From: RPQJ01 sp963754535
GTDB taxonomy: Bacteria; Pseudomonadota; Gammaproteobacteria; Steroidobacterales; Steroidobacteraceae
Direction: 5' to 3'
Assembly: GCA_963754535.1 (NCBI GenBank)
Contig: CAVWGG010000024.1
Span: forward strand, 271,238 to 335,237
Length of the DNA: 64,000 bases
Shown here: positions 24,507 through 34,238 of the stretch, one piece after another
Position numbering within the stretch: the first letter of the stretch is position 1
How the letters are laid out: every line of letters starts with the position of its first letter
Program-made: the position numbers and the translations under genes
The notes under the pieces: generated by a model
The model's database searches: none
The model's input: only the letters and a program-made list of their open reading frames with translations
Told to the model about the DNA's origin: nothing

Positions 24507-27353
24507 ATGGAGTATATGATGTTTTTTGGCAACAGTCAGTCGCAATTTGGACAACGCCCCCCCCGCCTGGGGCAGTTCAGGGCAATCCTCTGGGCCTGCG
24601 TCGGGCTTTTGGGACTGGGCAGCAGCACGACCCTTGCGACGCCGGCGTCCGGGGCAATGCCGGCCAGCCCGGCAGGCGCGGATCTCATCCCGTACGAGAA
24701 ATTCACGCTCGCCAATGGCCTGACGGTCGTGGTCCACACGGACCGCAAGGCGCCGATCGTGGCGGTCAACGTCTGGTACCACGTGGGTTCGAAGAACGAA
24801 TTGCCCGGCAAGACGGGGTTTGCCCACCTGTTCGAACACCTGATGTTCCAGGGTTCCGAGCATTACGACGACGAGTACTTCAAGCCGTTTGAACAGGTCG
24901 GCGCGACCAGCATGAACGGCACGACCAGCTTCGACCGCACCAACTACTTCCAGAACGTGCCGACGACGGCGCTCGACCTGGCGCTCTGGATGGAGTCGGA
25001 CCGCATGGGACACCTACTGGGCGTCGTGACGCAGCCGCGGCTCGACGAGCAGCGTGGCGTGGTCAAGAACGAGAAGCGCCAGGGGGAAAATCGTCCGTAC
25101 GGCCGGGTGGCCGAGACCGTGTATCGCGCGAGCTTCCCGCCGGGCCACCCCTACCGCACGCTGCCGATCGGCTCGATGGCCGACCTCGACGCCGCAACGC
25201 TCGACGACGTGCGCGAGTGGTTCCGCACGTACTACGGCGCCGCCAACGCCGTCCTGGTACTGGCGGGCGACATCGACGTGCCCACGGCTCGCGCCAAGGC
25301 CGAGCAGTATTTTGGACACATCGCCCCGGGACCCGCCGTCACGCGGCCCGGCCTGTGGATCGCCGCCCGTACCGACAGTCGTCGCGAGACGATGTACGAC
25401 CAGGTGGCGCAACCCCGCTGGCAGCGCTACTGGAACACCCCGCCCGACAATACCCTTGACTCCGAATACCTCGGACTCGTCGGCGAAATCCTGGGCGGCG
25501 GCAAGACGTCGCGTCTCTACGAGCGTCTCGTGTATCGAGAGCGGCTGGCCGACAGCGTGGGCGCGGGCCAGTCCCCGCTGGAGATCGCCGGGCTCTTCAC
25601 GCTCTCAGCCGACGTCAAGCAGGGCGTTCCGGTCGCGCGCGTCGAAGCCGCGATGATGGAAGAACTGCAGCGCTTCATCGAGCACGGGCCGACGAAGGCT
25701 GAACTCGAGCGAGCGAAGATCGCGATTCGCTCGGGCTTCGTCCGCGGGCTGGAACGCATTGGCGGCTTCGGCGGCAAGGCCGACGTGCTCGCCTCGTGCG
25801 AAGTCTTTGCAGGCGATCCCGGGTGCTACCGCCAGTCGCTAGCGTGGATCGACGCCGCGAAGCCCGCGGACCTGCAGCGCGTCGCGCGCCAGTGGCTCGC
25901 GCAGGGCGAGTACACGCTCGAAGTCCTGCCGCAGCCGCCGTACGCCGCGACTCCGACCGACGTCGCCGACCGCAAGCAAGGCCCGCCGGTCACGTCCGAG
26001 TTTCCCGACACCGTCTTCCCCGAATTGCAGCGCAGGAAGCTCAGCAATGGCATCCCGGTGATCATTGCGACACGCCCCGGCGTTCCCGTCGCTCGTGTCT
26101 CGTTGCTGTTCGATGGCGGCTTCGTCGGCGACCAGGGTCGCAAGCCTGGCACCGCGAGTTTCGCGATGTCGTTGCTCGACGAAGGGGCCGGCAAGCTTGA
26201 TGCCCTGGCGATCGCCGACCGCGCCGAGCGGCTGGGCGCGCAACTGGTCAGCGGGGCGAGCCTCGACACGGCGTTCGCGGCCGTGTCGCTGATGACCGAG
26301 CAGGCGGATCCGTCGCTCGCACTGCTGGCCGACGTCGTGCGGCGCCCGGCCTTTCCCACGGCAGAAATCGAGCGCGTGCGCACGGAGTGGATCGCCGGCA
26401 TCGCGCGCGAGAAGTTGAGTCCCGACGCGCTGGCCATGCGCGTGCTGCCGCCATTGTTGTACGGCGCCGGCCACCCCTATGCGATTCCGTTCTCGGGCTC
26501 GGGCACGGAAGCGTCGGTGTCCGCGCTGACACGGGACGATCTCGTTGCCTTTCAGCGGGACTTCCTGCGGCCGGACAACGCGACGATCATCGTGACGGGC
26601 GCCGTGACGCCGGCGACGATCCTGCCGCTGCTCGAGCGTCATTTCGGTGACTGGCAGCCACCGGCCAGCAGTCGGCCGACCCGCGCCGATATCGCGGCGG
26701 CGTGGCCGACGACAGGGACGCGCGTCTACCTGCTGGACCGGCCAGGCGCACTGCAGACTTCGATCCTTGCGGGTCAATTGATGCCGTCGAGCCTCGCGCC
26801 GGACCGCATCGAACTCAACACGGCCAACGACGTCCTTGGCGGCTCGTTCACGTCGCGCATCAACATGAACCTGCGCGAAGACAAGCACTGGTCCTACGGC
26901 GCGCGCTCGGGCCTGCCGGAGACTCGCGGTCAGCGTCCGTGGTTGCTGTCGGCGCCGGTGCAGACCGACAAGACCGTGGAATCGATCCAGGAGATTCGCC
27001 GCGAACTAGCCGACTTCGTCGGCGCGCGGCTGATCACCAGCGACGAAGTCGCCAAGGTCCGCAGCCGCGACGTGCGTGCGCTGTCCGGACAATTCGAGAG
27101 CAACGCGTCCGTGAGCGGCGCCATCGGCGACATGGTGAGGTTCGGCCGGCCCGACGATTACGTGCGCACCTTGCGCAGCCGGCTCGAAGCGCAGACCGAT
27201 GCCGGCGTCCGCCAGGCGGCGGCGCAGGCATTCCGGCCAGACTCACTCACGTGGGTGATCGTGGGAGACCTGGCGAAAATCGAGGCGCCCATCCGCCAGC
27301 TCGGGCTCGGGACCGTGCAGGTGCTGGACGCGGACGGTAACGTGCTGCGCTGA
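24507..27353 (+). CDS. M16 zinc peptidase, fused two-half form
   Basis: A 948-residue exported peptidase equivalent to a catalytic and a non-catalytic M16 chain joined end to end. The first half has the zinc motif HLFEH in KTGFAHLFEHLMFQGSEHYD and the conserved Glu in LDEQRGVVKNEKR. The second half, from about residue 500 (RRKLSNGIPVIIATRPG), keeps the fold but has KPGTASFAMSLLDEGAG where the metal motif would be, so it is inactive. An N-terminal hydrophobic segment (AILWACVGLLGLGSSTTLA) serves for export. Start at 24507 is chosen; ATG pairs at 24516/24519 are alternatives. The likely role is degradation of peptides in the envelope. It is divergent from the OmpA-type gene. Confidence 0.93.
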   Translation: MEYMMFFGNSQSQFGQRPPRLGQFRAILWACVGLLGLGSSTTLATPASGAMPASPAGADLIPYEKFTLANGLTVVVHTDRKAPIVAVNVWYHVGSKNELPGKTGFAHLFEHLMFQGSEHYDDEYFKPFEQVGATSMNGTTSFDRTNYFQNVPTTALDLALWMESDRMGHLLGVVTQPRLDEQRGVVKNEKRQGENRPYGRVAETVYRASFPPGHPYRTLPIGSMADLDAATLDDVREWFRTYYGAANAVLVLAGDIDVPTARAKAEQYFGHIAPGPAVTRPGLWIAARTDSRRETMYDQVAQPRWQRYWNTPPDNTLDSEYLGLVGEILGGGKTSRLYERLVYRERLADSVGAGQSPLEIAGLFTLSADVKQGVPVARVEAAMMEELQRFIEHGPTKAELERAKIAIRSGFVRGLERIGGFGGKADVLASCEVFAGDPGCYRQSLAWIDAAKPADLQRVARQWLAQGEYTLEVLPQPPYAATPTDVADRKQGPPVTSEFPDTVFPELQRRKLSNGIPVIIATRPGVPVARVSLLFDGGFVGDQGRKPGTASFAMSLLDEGAGKLDALAIADRAERLGAQLVSGASLDTAFAAVSLMTEQADPSLALLADVVRRPAFPTAEIERVRTEWIAGIAREKLSPDALAMRVLPPLLYGAGHPYAIPFSGSGTEASVSALTRDDLVAFQRDFLRPDNATIIVTGAVTPATILPLLERHFGDWQPPASSRPTRADIAAAWPTTGTRVYLLDRPGALQTSILAGQLMPSSLAPDRIELNTANDVLGGSFTSRINMNLREDKHWSYGARSGLPETRGQRPWLLSAPVQTDKTVESIQEIRRELADFVGARLITSDEVAKVRSRDVRALSGQFESNASVSGAIGDMVRFGRPDDYVRTLRSRLEAQTDAGVRQAAAQAFRPDSLTWVIVGDLAKIEAPIRQLGLGTVQVLDADGNVLR

Positions 27354-27403
27354 CGGCGGGGCTATGATCCACGCCTGATCGTTCGTCGACGGAGAGTGGC
27401 AGC

Positions 27404-28531
27404 ATGGCCTCGCAACGTGCACTCCTGGCCCGCATCGCGCTTGCAGCGCGGCCGCTCGGCTTGATCGGCCTGCTCGCGGCGCCTGGCCTATGCGTTGCCG
27501 TGCCGTCGCTGGATGAAGCCGCCGCGGCAAGATTTGCGGATCTCGCGCTGCACTGCGCGCACCTCGAGTACCCCAACAAGATTTCACACACGCTCGGCAG
27601 CGATGCCGACGTGCGTCCGCCGCGCGAGCTCGCACCGGCGTTTTTCGGTTGCTACGACTGGCACTCGTCCGTGCACGGACACTGGCTGCTCGCACGGCTC
27701 GCGCGGCAATTTCCACAGGCGCCGTTTGCCGCGGATGCGCGAGCGGCATTGGCGCAGAGCCTGACGCCCGCTCACATCGCGGGCGAGGTCGCCTACTTCC
27801 AGACACCGGGGCGTGCTTCGTACGAACGACCTTACGGACTGGCATGGCTGCTGATGCTGTCCGCGGAATTGCGCATCTGGGACGACCCGCAGGCGAGAGA
27901 GTGGGCGCAGACGCTGGCTCCGCTCGAGGCGGAGGCCGCGCAACGCCTGCGCAGCTGGCTGCCCAAGCTGCGCTATCCAATCCGCGTCGGCGAGCACAGC
28001 CAGACCGCGTTTGCATTCGGGCTGGTGCATGACTGGGCACGCGTCACCAACGACGCTGCGATGCAGGCGCTGATCGAATCGAAGGCGCGCGCATTTTATG
28101 CGGGGGACACCAACTGTCCGCTGAGCTATGAGCCGTCGGGCGAAGACTTTCTTTCGCCCTGCCTCGCCGAGGCCGACCTCATGCGGCGCATCCTGCTGCC
28201 GGGCGAATACGCGGAGTGGCTGCGCCATTTCCTGCCGGCCATCCCGGCGAACGCGAAGAAGGCATGGCTCGCACCCGGCGAAGTGACCGACCGCAGCGAT
28301 CCGAAGCTCGCGCACCTCGACGGCCTCAACCTCAGTCGCAGCTGGATGCTGCGCGGGATCGCGTCGGGCCTGCCCAAAGGCGACCGGCGCATCGACGCAT
28401 TGAACGCGGCCGCCGAGGCGCACGCTGCGGCGGCGCTGCCGGCCGTGACCGGCGAACACTACGAAGGCGGCCACTGGCTCGGCACGTTCGCCGTCTACCT
28501 GACGACGCGCGCCGGACTGCGGGCGCCCTGA
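27404..28531 (+). CDS. DUF2891 family protein, exported
   Basis: A 375-residue protein. Family hallmarks are FFGCYDWHSSVHGHWLLARL, FQTPGRASYERPYGLAWLL, RVGEHSQTAFAFGL and the C-terminal YEGGHWLGTFAVYL. It is predicted to be all-alpha and may form an alpha/alpha toroid like some glycan-active enzymes, but the function of DUF2891 is unknown. The first 32 residues look like a signal peptide (GLIGLLAAPGLCVAV). It lies 50 bp after the M16 gene and 23 bp before a WYL regulator on the same strand. Confidence 0.85.
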   Translation: MASQRALLARIALAARPLGLIGLLAAPGLCVAVPSLDEAAAARFADLALHCAHLEYPNKISHTLGSDADVRPPRELAPAFFGCYDWHSSVHGHWLLARLARQFPQAPFAADARAALAQSLTPAHIAGEVAYFQTPGRASYERPYGLAWLLMLSAELRIWDDPQAREWAQTLAPLEAEAAQRLRSWLPKLRYPIRVGEHSQTAFAFGLVHDWARVTNDAAMQALIESKARAFYAGDTNCPLSYEPSGEDFLSPCLAEADLMRRILLPGEYAEWLRHFLPAIPANAKKAWLAPGEVTDRSDPKLAHLDGLNLSRSWMLRGIASGLPKGDRRIDALNAAAEAHAAAALPAVTGEHYEGGHWLGTFAVYLTTRAGLRAP

Positions 28532-28554
28532 TCCCCTGGCGACGGCGGTGACTG

Positions 28555-29496
28555 ATGGAACGGACCGAACGCTTCTACAAGATCCAGAACCTGCTGCGGA
28601 GCCGCCACTTCGTCAGCACGCAGGATTTCCTGGAAGAACTCGGCATCTCGCGCGCGACCTTCAAGCGGGACCTCGAGTACCTGCGGGATCGCATGCACGC
28701 GCCGATCGTGTTCGACCGCAACCAGGAAGCCTACGGCTTCGATCCCGCCATCGCCGACAGCAAGCTGTGGCAATTGCCGGGCCTCTGGTTCTCGGCGGAC
28801 GAGCTGCAGGCGCTGCTGACGATGGACCGCCTGCTCGGCGACCTGCAGCCGGGCGTGCTCAGTGAACTGATCGCGCCGTTGCGCAAGCGGCTGAAGGGCC
28901 TGCTCGATTCTGGCGGGCATTCGGCAGAGGACATCGCGCGGCGCATCAAGATCCTGTCGATGGGATCGCGGCGCGTGGCTCCGGCCCACTTCCGCACGAT
29001 CGCCACGGCGGTGCTCACGCGCAAGCGCCTCAAATTGCGTCACCAGCGTCGGCAGGACGGCGAGGTGCTCGACCGTGAGGTGTCGCCGCAACGGCTCGTG
29101 CACTACCGGGACAACTGGTATCTGGACGCCTGGTGCCACAAGCGGCAGGCGCTGCGGACATTCGGGCTCGACGCCATCGAGACGGCAGTGGTGGTGCCGG
29201 ACAAGGCAGTGAAGGAGATCGGCGACGACACGCTCGAACGTCACTACGCCAGCGGCTACGGCATCTTCGCCGGAACGGCCACGCAAGACGCTGTGCTGCA
29301 GTTCGGGGCCAACAGCGCGCGCTGGGTGTCGCGTGAAACCTGGCATCCGGAACAGATCGGCACGCCGCAACTCGACGGCACGTACCTGCTGCAGTTTCCG
29401 TATTCGCAGGAGCCCGAGCTGGTGATGGACATCCTGAAGTACGGCGCGGACGTGCAGGTGCTCGCGCCGGAATCACTGCGCAACGCAGTCGCTTGA
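28555..29496 (+). CDS. WYL-domain transcriptional regulator (YafY/DeoR-like)
   Basis: A 313-residue regulator. Residues 1-60 form a helix-turn-helix of the HTH_11/DeoR kind (ERFYKIQNLLRSRHFVSTQDFLEELGISRATFKRDL). A WYL domain follows, with NWYLDAWCHKRQALRTFGLD at about 183-202, and then the C-terminal WCX extension. WYL domains sense nucleic-acid or nucleotide ligands in several systems. No defence genes, DNA repair operon or obvious target surrounds it; it may regulate itself or the neighbouring DUF2891 gene. Repeat copy 2 follows its stop by about 70 bp. Confidence 0.9.
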   Translation: MERTERFYKIQNLLRSRHFVSTQDFLEELGISRATFKRDLEYLRDRMHAPIVFDRNQEAYGFDPAIADSKLWQLPGLWFSADELQALLTMDRLLGDLQPGVLSELIAPLRKRLKGLLDSGGHSAEDIARRIKILSMGSRRVAPAHFRTIATAVLTRKRLKLRHQRRQDGEVLDREVSPQRLVHYRDNWYLDAWCHKRQALRTFGLDAIETAVVVPDKAVKEIGDDTLERHYASGYGIFAGTATQDAVLQFGANSARWVSRETWHPEQIGTPQLDGTYLLQFPYSQEPELVMDILKYGADVQVLAPESLRNAVA

Positions 29497-29564
29497 GAAG
29501 TTGCGCGCCGCTGCGAAGCTCTACGACTGAGAACCTGCCTGCGGTGCTGCGTTCGGGCCTGCCC

Positions 29565-29603
29565 TTCCGACTAACCCCTATCCCCTAACCCCTATCCCCT
29601 TTC
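29565..29603. repeat. telomere-like heptad repeat, copy 2 (single arm)
   Basis: CTAACCCC/TATCCCC heptads follow TTCCGA in the 109-bp gap between the WYL gene and the convergent VNGS-repeat gene. Only one arm of the inverted repeat found at 22005-22104 and 31530-31639 is present, so this copy cannot form the long hairpin. Confidence 0.75.
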
Positions 29604-29605
29604 AA

Positions 29606-30271
29606 CTACTGCAGCGTGAAACGCTGCGGCTGCACGCCTTCCACCGGCGGCAGGCTCACGCCCGGCGCGACGTACAGGTCGACTTCGCGCTCGAAGTGCA
29701 GCGGCCCCTCGACCGTCACGCCCTGCTCGACCGTGATGCGCGGATTGCGGGAATCCGCGCCCTTCCACCACGATGGTTTGCGCTCGTTCACGTGGATACC
29801 GCCCTTGAGGACCGTGCCCGTGGCGAGTCGAATGTCGCCGTTGACGGTCTCGAGACCGCCCTCGACCTGCGCGCCGTCGAGCAGCATGGCGCCATTCACG
29901 TTTTCGAGGCCGCCCGCGACCCTGGCGCCTTTACGCAGCGTGAGGCTGCCGTTGACGGCCTCGATGCCATTGGTCACCTCGGCATCGACGCCCACCGTGA
30001 CTGAACCGTTGACGGTCTCGGCGGAGCCGACGACGGCCTTGTCCTCGATCTTCAGGGAACCGTTGACCGTCTCGATCTTGCCCACATGGGCGCCGGCACC
30101 GATCGTCACTGAGCCGTTCACCGTATCGACATCTCCGGCCTGCTGGCCTGGCTCGACCTTCACGCTGCCGTTGACCTTGCTGATGTCCCCTGCCGCATGG
30201 GCAGCGTCGCCAAGGACGACGGCCGCGAAGGCAAATGCGATGGTCAGGATGCAGCGAGTGACGAAATTCAT
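29606..30271 (-). CDS. secreted VNGS-repeat beta-solenoid protein
   Basis: A 221-residue exported protein (signal MNFVTRCILTIAFAFAAVVLGDAAHA). Residues about 28-155 contain seven tandem units of 18-20 residues with the core [DE]xVNGSx[KTR][IVL], for example VDTVNGSVTIGAGAHVG and IETVNGSLKIEDKAVVG. Such units are expected to form a right-handed beta-solenoid with the Asn-Gly at a turn, comparable to bactofilin-like or adhesin-like solenoids. ATG at 30271 has GGAGG 7 bases upstream; an in-frame ATG at 30307 is less likely. It is divergent from frmA across 148 bp. Function is unknown. Confidence 0.78.
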   Translation of the reverse strand: MNFVTRCILTIAFAFAAVVLGDAAHAAGDISKVNGSVKVEPGQQAGDVDTVNGSVTIGAGAHVGKIETVNGSLKIEDKAVVGSAETVNGSVTVGVDAEVTNGIEAVNGSLTLRKGARVAGGLENVNGAMLLDGAQVEGGLETVNGDIRLATGTVLKGGIHVNERKPSWWKGADSRNPRITVEQGVTVEGPLHFEREVDLYVAPGVSLPPVEGVQPQRFTLQ

Positions 30272-30419
30272 GGCGTGGCCTCCGGCCGGGACGTTTCCTG
30301 TTGCCATTTCGATGCACGAGGGAGGCCAAAGGTTGCAATGGCCCCGGCCTGTCGCTGCAACCGGACGTTCGATGCGCTAGGCTCCCCGGTCATCCCGCCG
30401 ACCGACCGGAGCATCGAGC

Positions 30420-31529
<1,110 letters not shown>

Positions 31530-31639
31530 GGGGTTAGGGGTTAGGGGATAGGGGTTAGTCGGAGGTTAAGCTGCGGCATCCAGTTCAGCCGCACCTCCGA
31601 CTCCGACTAACCCCTATCCCCTAACCCCTATCCCCTTTT
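31530..31639. repeat. telomere-like heptad repeat element, copy 3 (hairpin)
   Basis: The element starts at the base after the frmA stop: GGGGTTA/GGGGATA heptads then GTCGGAGGT, a loop, and the complementary arm with CTCCGA duplicated, ending 20 bp before fghA. The 38-bp inner part, read on the minus strand, matches the inner part of copy 1 at 31 of 38 positions in my hand alignment, so the two copies are inverted relative to each other. It sits inside a likely operon, where it could attenuate or process the frmA-fghA transcript. Confidence 0.85.
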
Positions 31640-31659
31640 CCTCTACGGAGAGCTGCCGC

Positions 31660-32496
31660 GTGAAGCTTCTTTCAGAGCACGCGTGTTGGGGCGGTACCCA
31701 ACGCTTCCTCCAGCACGACTCACTCGAGTGCGCCGGACCGATGCGTTTTGCGGTGTACGAACCGCCGCAGGCCAAAGCCGGTCCCGTGCCCGTGCTCTAT
31801 TACCTCGCGGGCCTGACCTGCACGGAGGAGACGTTCGCGATCAAGGCGGGTGCGCAGCGGCTCGCGGCCGAGCATGGCCTGATGCTCGTGGCTCCCGACA
31901 CGAGCCCGCGCGGTCCACGCCTTCCCGGCGACGATGCCAGCTGGGATTTCGGGCTCGCGGCCGGCTTCTACCTCGATGCGACGCAGGCACCGTGGTCGGC
32001 GCACTACCGCATGTACAGCTACGTGACGCGCGAGCTGCCGGCGCTGCTCAAGGCCGAATTCGCAGCGGCAGACACGAGCCGGCAATCGGTCATGGGGCAT
32101 TCGATGGGCGGCCACGGCGCGCTAGTCTGCGCGTTGCGCAATCCAGGGCATTACCGCTCTGTCTCCGCGTTCGCCCCGATCGTTGCGCCGTCGCAGGTGC
32201 CCTGGGGTCAGAAGGCGTTCGGCAACTACCTCGGCGCGAATCGCGACCAATGGCTGGCCTACGACGCGACGCACCTCGTGCAGCAGGCGCCGCGTGCCGA
32301 CACGATCCTGATCGACCAGGGTCTCGGCGACAAATTCCTGGCTGAACAGCTGCGGCCGGATCGCTTCGAGGATGCTTGCGCACGGTCCGGACAGAAGCTG
32401 CAGCTGCGGCGCCATGCGGACTATGACCACGGCTACTATTTCATCCAGTCATTCATGCCGGATCACATCGCGTTCCATGCGGCCGCACTGCGCTAG
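31660..32496 (+). CDS. fghA: S-formylglutathione hydrolase
   Basis: A 278-residue esterase-D-type serine hydrolase releasing formate and glutathione. The catalytic Ser is in GHSMGGHGAL, the Asp/His part of the triad is indicated by IDQGLGDKFL and DYDHGYYFI, and the N-terminal LTCTEETF segment is conserved. The ATG at 31660 lies after a GGAG-containing leader. It completes formaldehyde oxidation with the upstream frmA. Its stop overlaps by 4 bases the stop of the convergent aminotransferase gene. Confidence 0.95.
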   Translation: MKLLSEHACWGGTQRFLQHDSLECAGPMRFAVYEPPQAKAGPVPVLYYLAGLTCTEETFAIKAGAQRLAAEHGLMLVAPDTSPRGPRLPGDDASWDFGLAAGFYLDATQAPWSAHYRMYSYVTRELPALLKAEFAAADTSRQSVMGHSMGGHGALVCALRNPGHYRSVSAFAPIVAPSQVPWGQKAFGNYLGANRDQWLAYDATHLVQQAPRADTILIDQGLGDKFLAEQLRPDRFEDACARSGQKLQLRRHADYDHGYYFIQSFMPDHIAFHAAALR

Positions 32497-33410
32497 GCCT
32501 GGGCCGGCGCCCGGGCCACGACCGTGCCCTCGCGCGCCGTGAGCGCGCGGAACAGCGCAGACAGGCGTTGCGTCACGGGACCCGGCTGGCCGTCACCGAC
32601 CTGCCGTCCATCCACCTTGGTGACGGCTGCAAGCTCACCCATCGTGCCGGTGCAGAACATCTCGTCGGCGCAGTACGCCTGGGTGAGCGTGAGGTCCGCT
32701 TCCTCGTACGCGATGGCGTGAGTGCGACAGAGTTCGAGCACGGTCGAGCGCGTGATTCCTTCCGGACAGGCGACCAGCCGCGGCGTGCGCAGCAGGCCCC
32801 GCTCGACGATGAACACGTGGGTCGCGTTGGTCTCGGCGATGAAGCCGCGCTGATCGAGCATCAGCGCGTCGTCGGCACCCGCCACGTTCGCCTCTATCTT
32901 GGCGAGGATCGACTGGATCAGGTTGTTGTGGTGGATCTTCGGGTCCAGGCAGTCGGGCGGGAAGCGCCGCACGCTGCTGGTCACCAGGCTCAAGCCGCCT
33001 GTCGAATACACGGGCGCCTTGTGCTCGGCGAGCACGATGAGGGTCGGTCCCTGGGTGTTGAGCCGGGGATCCATTCCTGACGTGATCTTCACGCCACGCG
33101 TGAGCGTCAGGCGGATGTGCACGCCGTCGAACATCCCGTTGGCTTCGAGCGTGCGACGAATTTCATGGGTGATCGCCTCGCGGGTCGGAATCTGCGCAAA
33201 AGCGAGCGCCTTCGCCGAATTCACCAGGCGATCGAGGTGCTGCTCGAGCCGGAAGATGCGGCCGCTGTACAGCCGCAGGCCTTCCCAGACCGCGTCGCCG
33301 CCCTGCACCGACGAATCGAACGGGCTGATGCGTGCCTGGTCACGATGCACCAGTTCACCGCTGACGTTGACGATCAGGTCGCGATTGCGTTCGTCGAATT
33401 TCTGCAGCAA
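32493..33410 (-). CDS. class IV PLP aminotransferase (branched-chain aminotransferase-like)
   Basis: A 305-residue aminotransferase. The PLP lysine lies in DPKIHHNNLIQSILAKIEAN, and the family markers GDAVWEGLRLYSGRIFRLEQHLDRL, GFIAETNATHVFIV and MFCTGTMGELAAVTKVDGR are all present. It could act on branched-chain or related 2-oxoacids; the specificity is not readable. It is 9 bp downstream of a sulfotransferase-like gene, so the two proteins are probably made together. I recall plant proteins annotated as branched-chain-aminotransferase-like that join the same two domains in one chain, which would support a shared pathway. Confidence 0.9.
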   Translation of the reverse strand: MLQKFDERNRDLIVNVSGELVHRDQARISPFDSSVQGGDAVWEGLRLYSGRIFRLEQHLDRLVNSAKALAFAQIPTREAITHEIRRTLEANGMFDGVHIRLTLTRGVKITSGMDPRLNTQGPTLIVLAEHKAPVYSTGGLSLVTSSVRRFPPDCLDPKIHHNNLIQSILAKIEANVAGADDALMLDQRGFIAETNATHVFIVERGLLRTPRLVACPEGITRSTVLELCRTHAIAYEEADLTLTQAYCADEMFCTGTMGELAAVTKVDGRQVGDGQPGPVTQRLSALFRALTAREGTVVARAPAQA

Positions 33411-33419
33411 GGGATCACC

Positions 33420-34196
33420 TCAGGCGCGCAGGCGGTGCGCGCGCAGCCTCTCGTACAAGGGACGGCACCGCGCCTCGATCTCCGCGACGGCGGGTGGCAG
33501 CGGCTTTGCCGCCGCAACCTCTGCTGGTTGCGGCGGCGACGTTTCAAAACCGGTCGATTGCTCGACCCGGTCGTACCAGTGTTTAGCCCAGACACCGTCG
33601 GACTCGCGCCGCCCGGCGGGCCACCACAGCATGCGATCCGTGAACGGCACGCCGAGCGCAGCGCACAGTGCGCGCAGCATCGGCTCGGGCCGCTCGAGCA
33701 GGTCGGCGGAGTCGAGCACGGCAGGCACCTGGCCCGTGCGCAGGATCACGTGCTCGAAGATCTCGACCTGCTGCGGCAGGCCCGTGGCCAGCAAGTCGAA
33801 GCTCGTGAGCTTCTCGCCAAGCGATGCCAGCATCGCGGACGGGTCGCGGATCAGGAAGGCGTGCGTGACCGAGTCGAGCCACTCACGACCCATGTGCGGC
33901 AGCAGGTGGTGCGACATCTGCTTCTGGTAGAAGACGCGAATGTCCGGCGGCATCGGGGCGAGGAGCGCGCCGGCCACGCGACGCCAGTCGGATTCCTGGT
34001 GCGCAATGATCTCGTCGCGGCCGGGATGGTCGCGGCCGGTGACTTTCAGGTAGTGGGCGTAGAACGGCTCGTCGATGACGATCGTGTCGCCGCGGTTCTC
34101 CCACGAGCGCATGAACGCCGTCGAAATGTTGCGCGGCCCCGACCACATCGCGAGCCGCAGCACGCCATCACCCGCTGCGGAAACCGTCCGTTCCAT
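33420..34196 (-). CDS. sulfotransferase-family P-loop protein
   Basis: A 258-residue protein with an N-terminal MWSGPRNISTAFMRSW (residues 17-32), resembling the 5'-phosphosulfate-binding loop of PAPS-dependent sulfotransferases, and HAFLIRDPSAMLASL as the likely 3'-phosphate-binding motif. There is no signal peptide, so it is cytoplasmic. The true chemistry may be sulfuryl transfer to a small hydroxylated or amino metabolite, or a non-sulfotransferase use of the fold. The tight pairing with the aminotransferase gene is the best clue to its role. Confidence 0.8.
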   Translation of the reverse strand: MERTVSAAGDGVLRLAMWSGPRNISTAFMRSWENRGDTIVIDEPFYAHYLKVTGRDHPGRDEIIAHQESDWRRVAGALLAPMPPDIRVFYQKQMSHHLLPHMGREWLDSVTHAFLIRDPSAMLASLGEKLTSFDLLATGLPQQVEIFEHVILRTGQVPAVLDSADLLERPEPMLRALCAALGVPFTDRMLWWPAGRRESDGVWAKHWYDRVEQSTGFETSPPQPAEVAAAKPLPPAVAEIEARCRPLYERLRAHRLRA

Positions 34197-34238
34197 TCTG
34201 TCCAGCCTGACGCGCGGCCGCTGCCGCGCGCAGGCATC

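Noticed and set aside
30272..30307. Upstream ATG for the VNGS-repeat protein
   Set aside because: The ATG at 30271 has GGAGG at ideal spacing and starts a typical signal peptide; the upstream start would put 12 polar/Gly residues before it.
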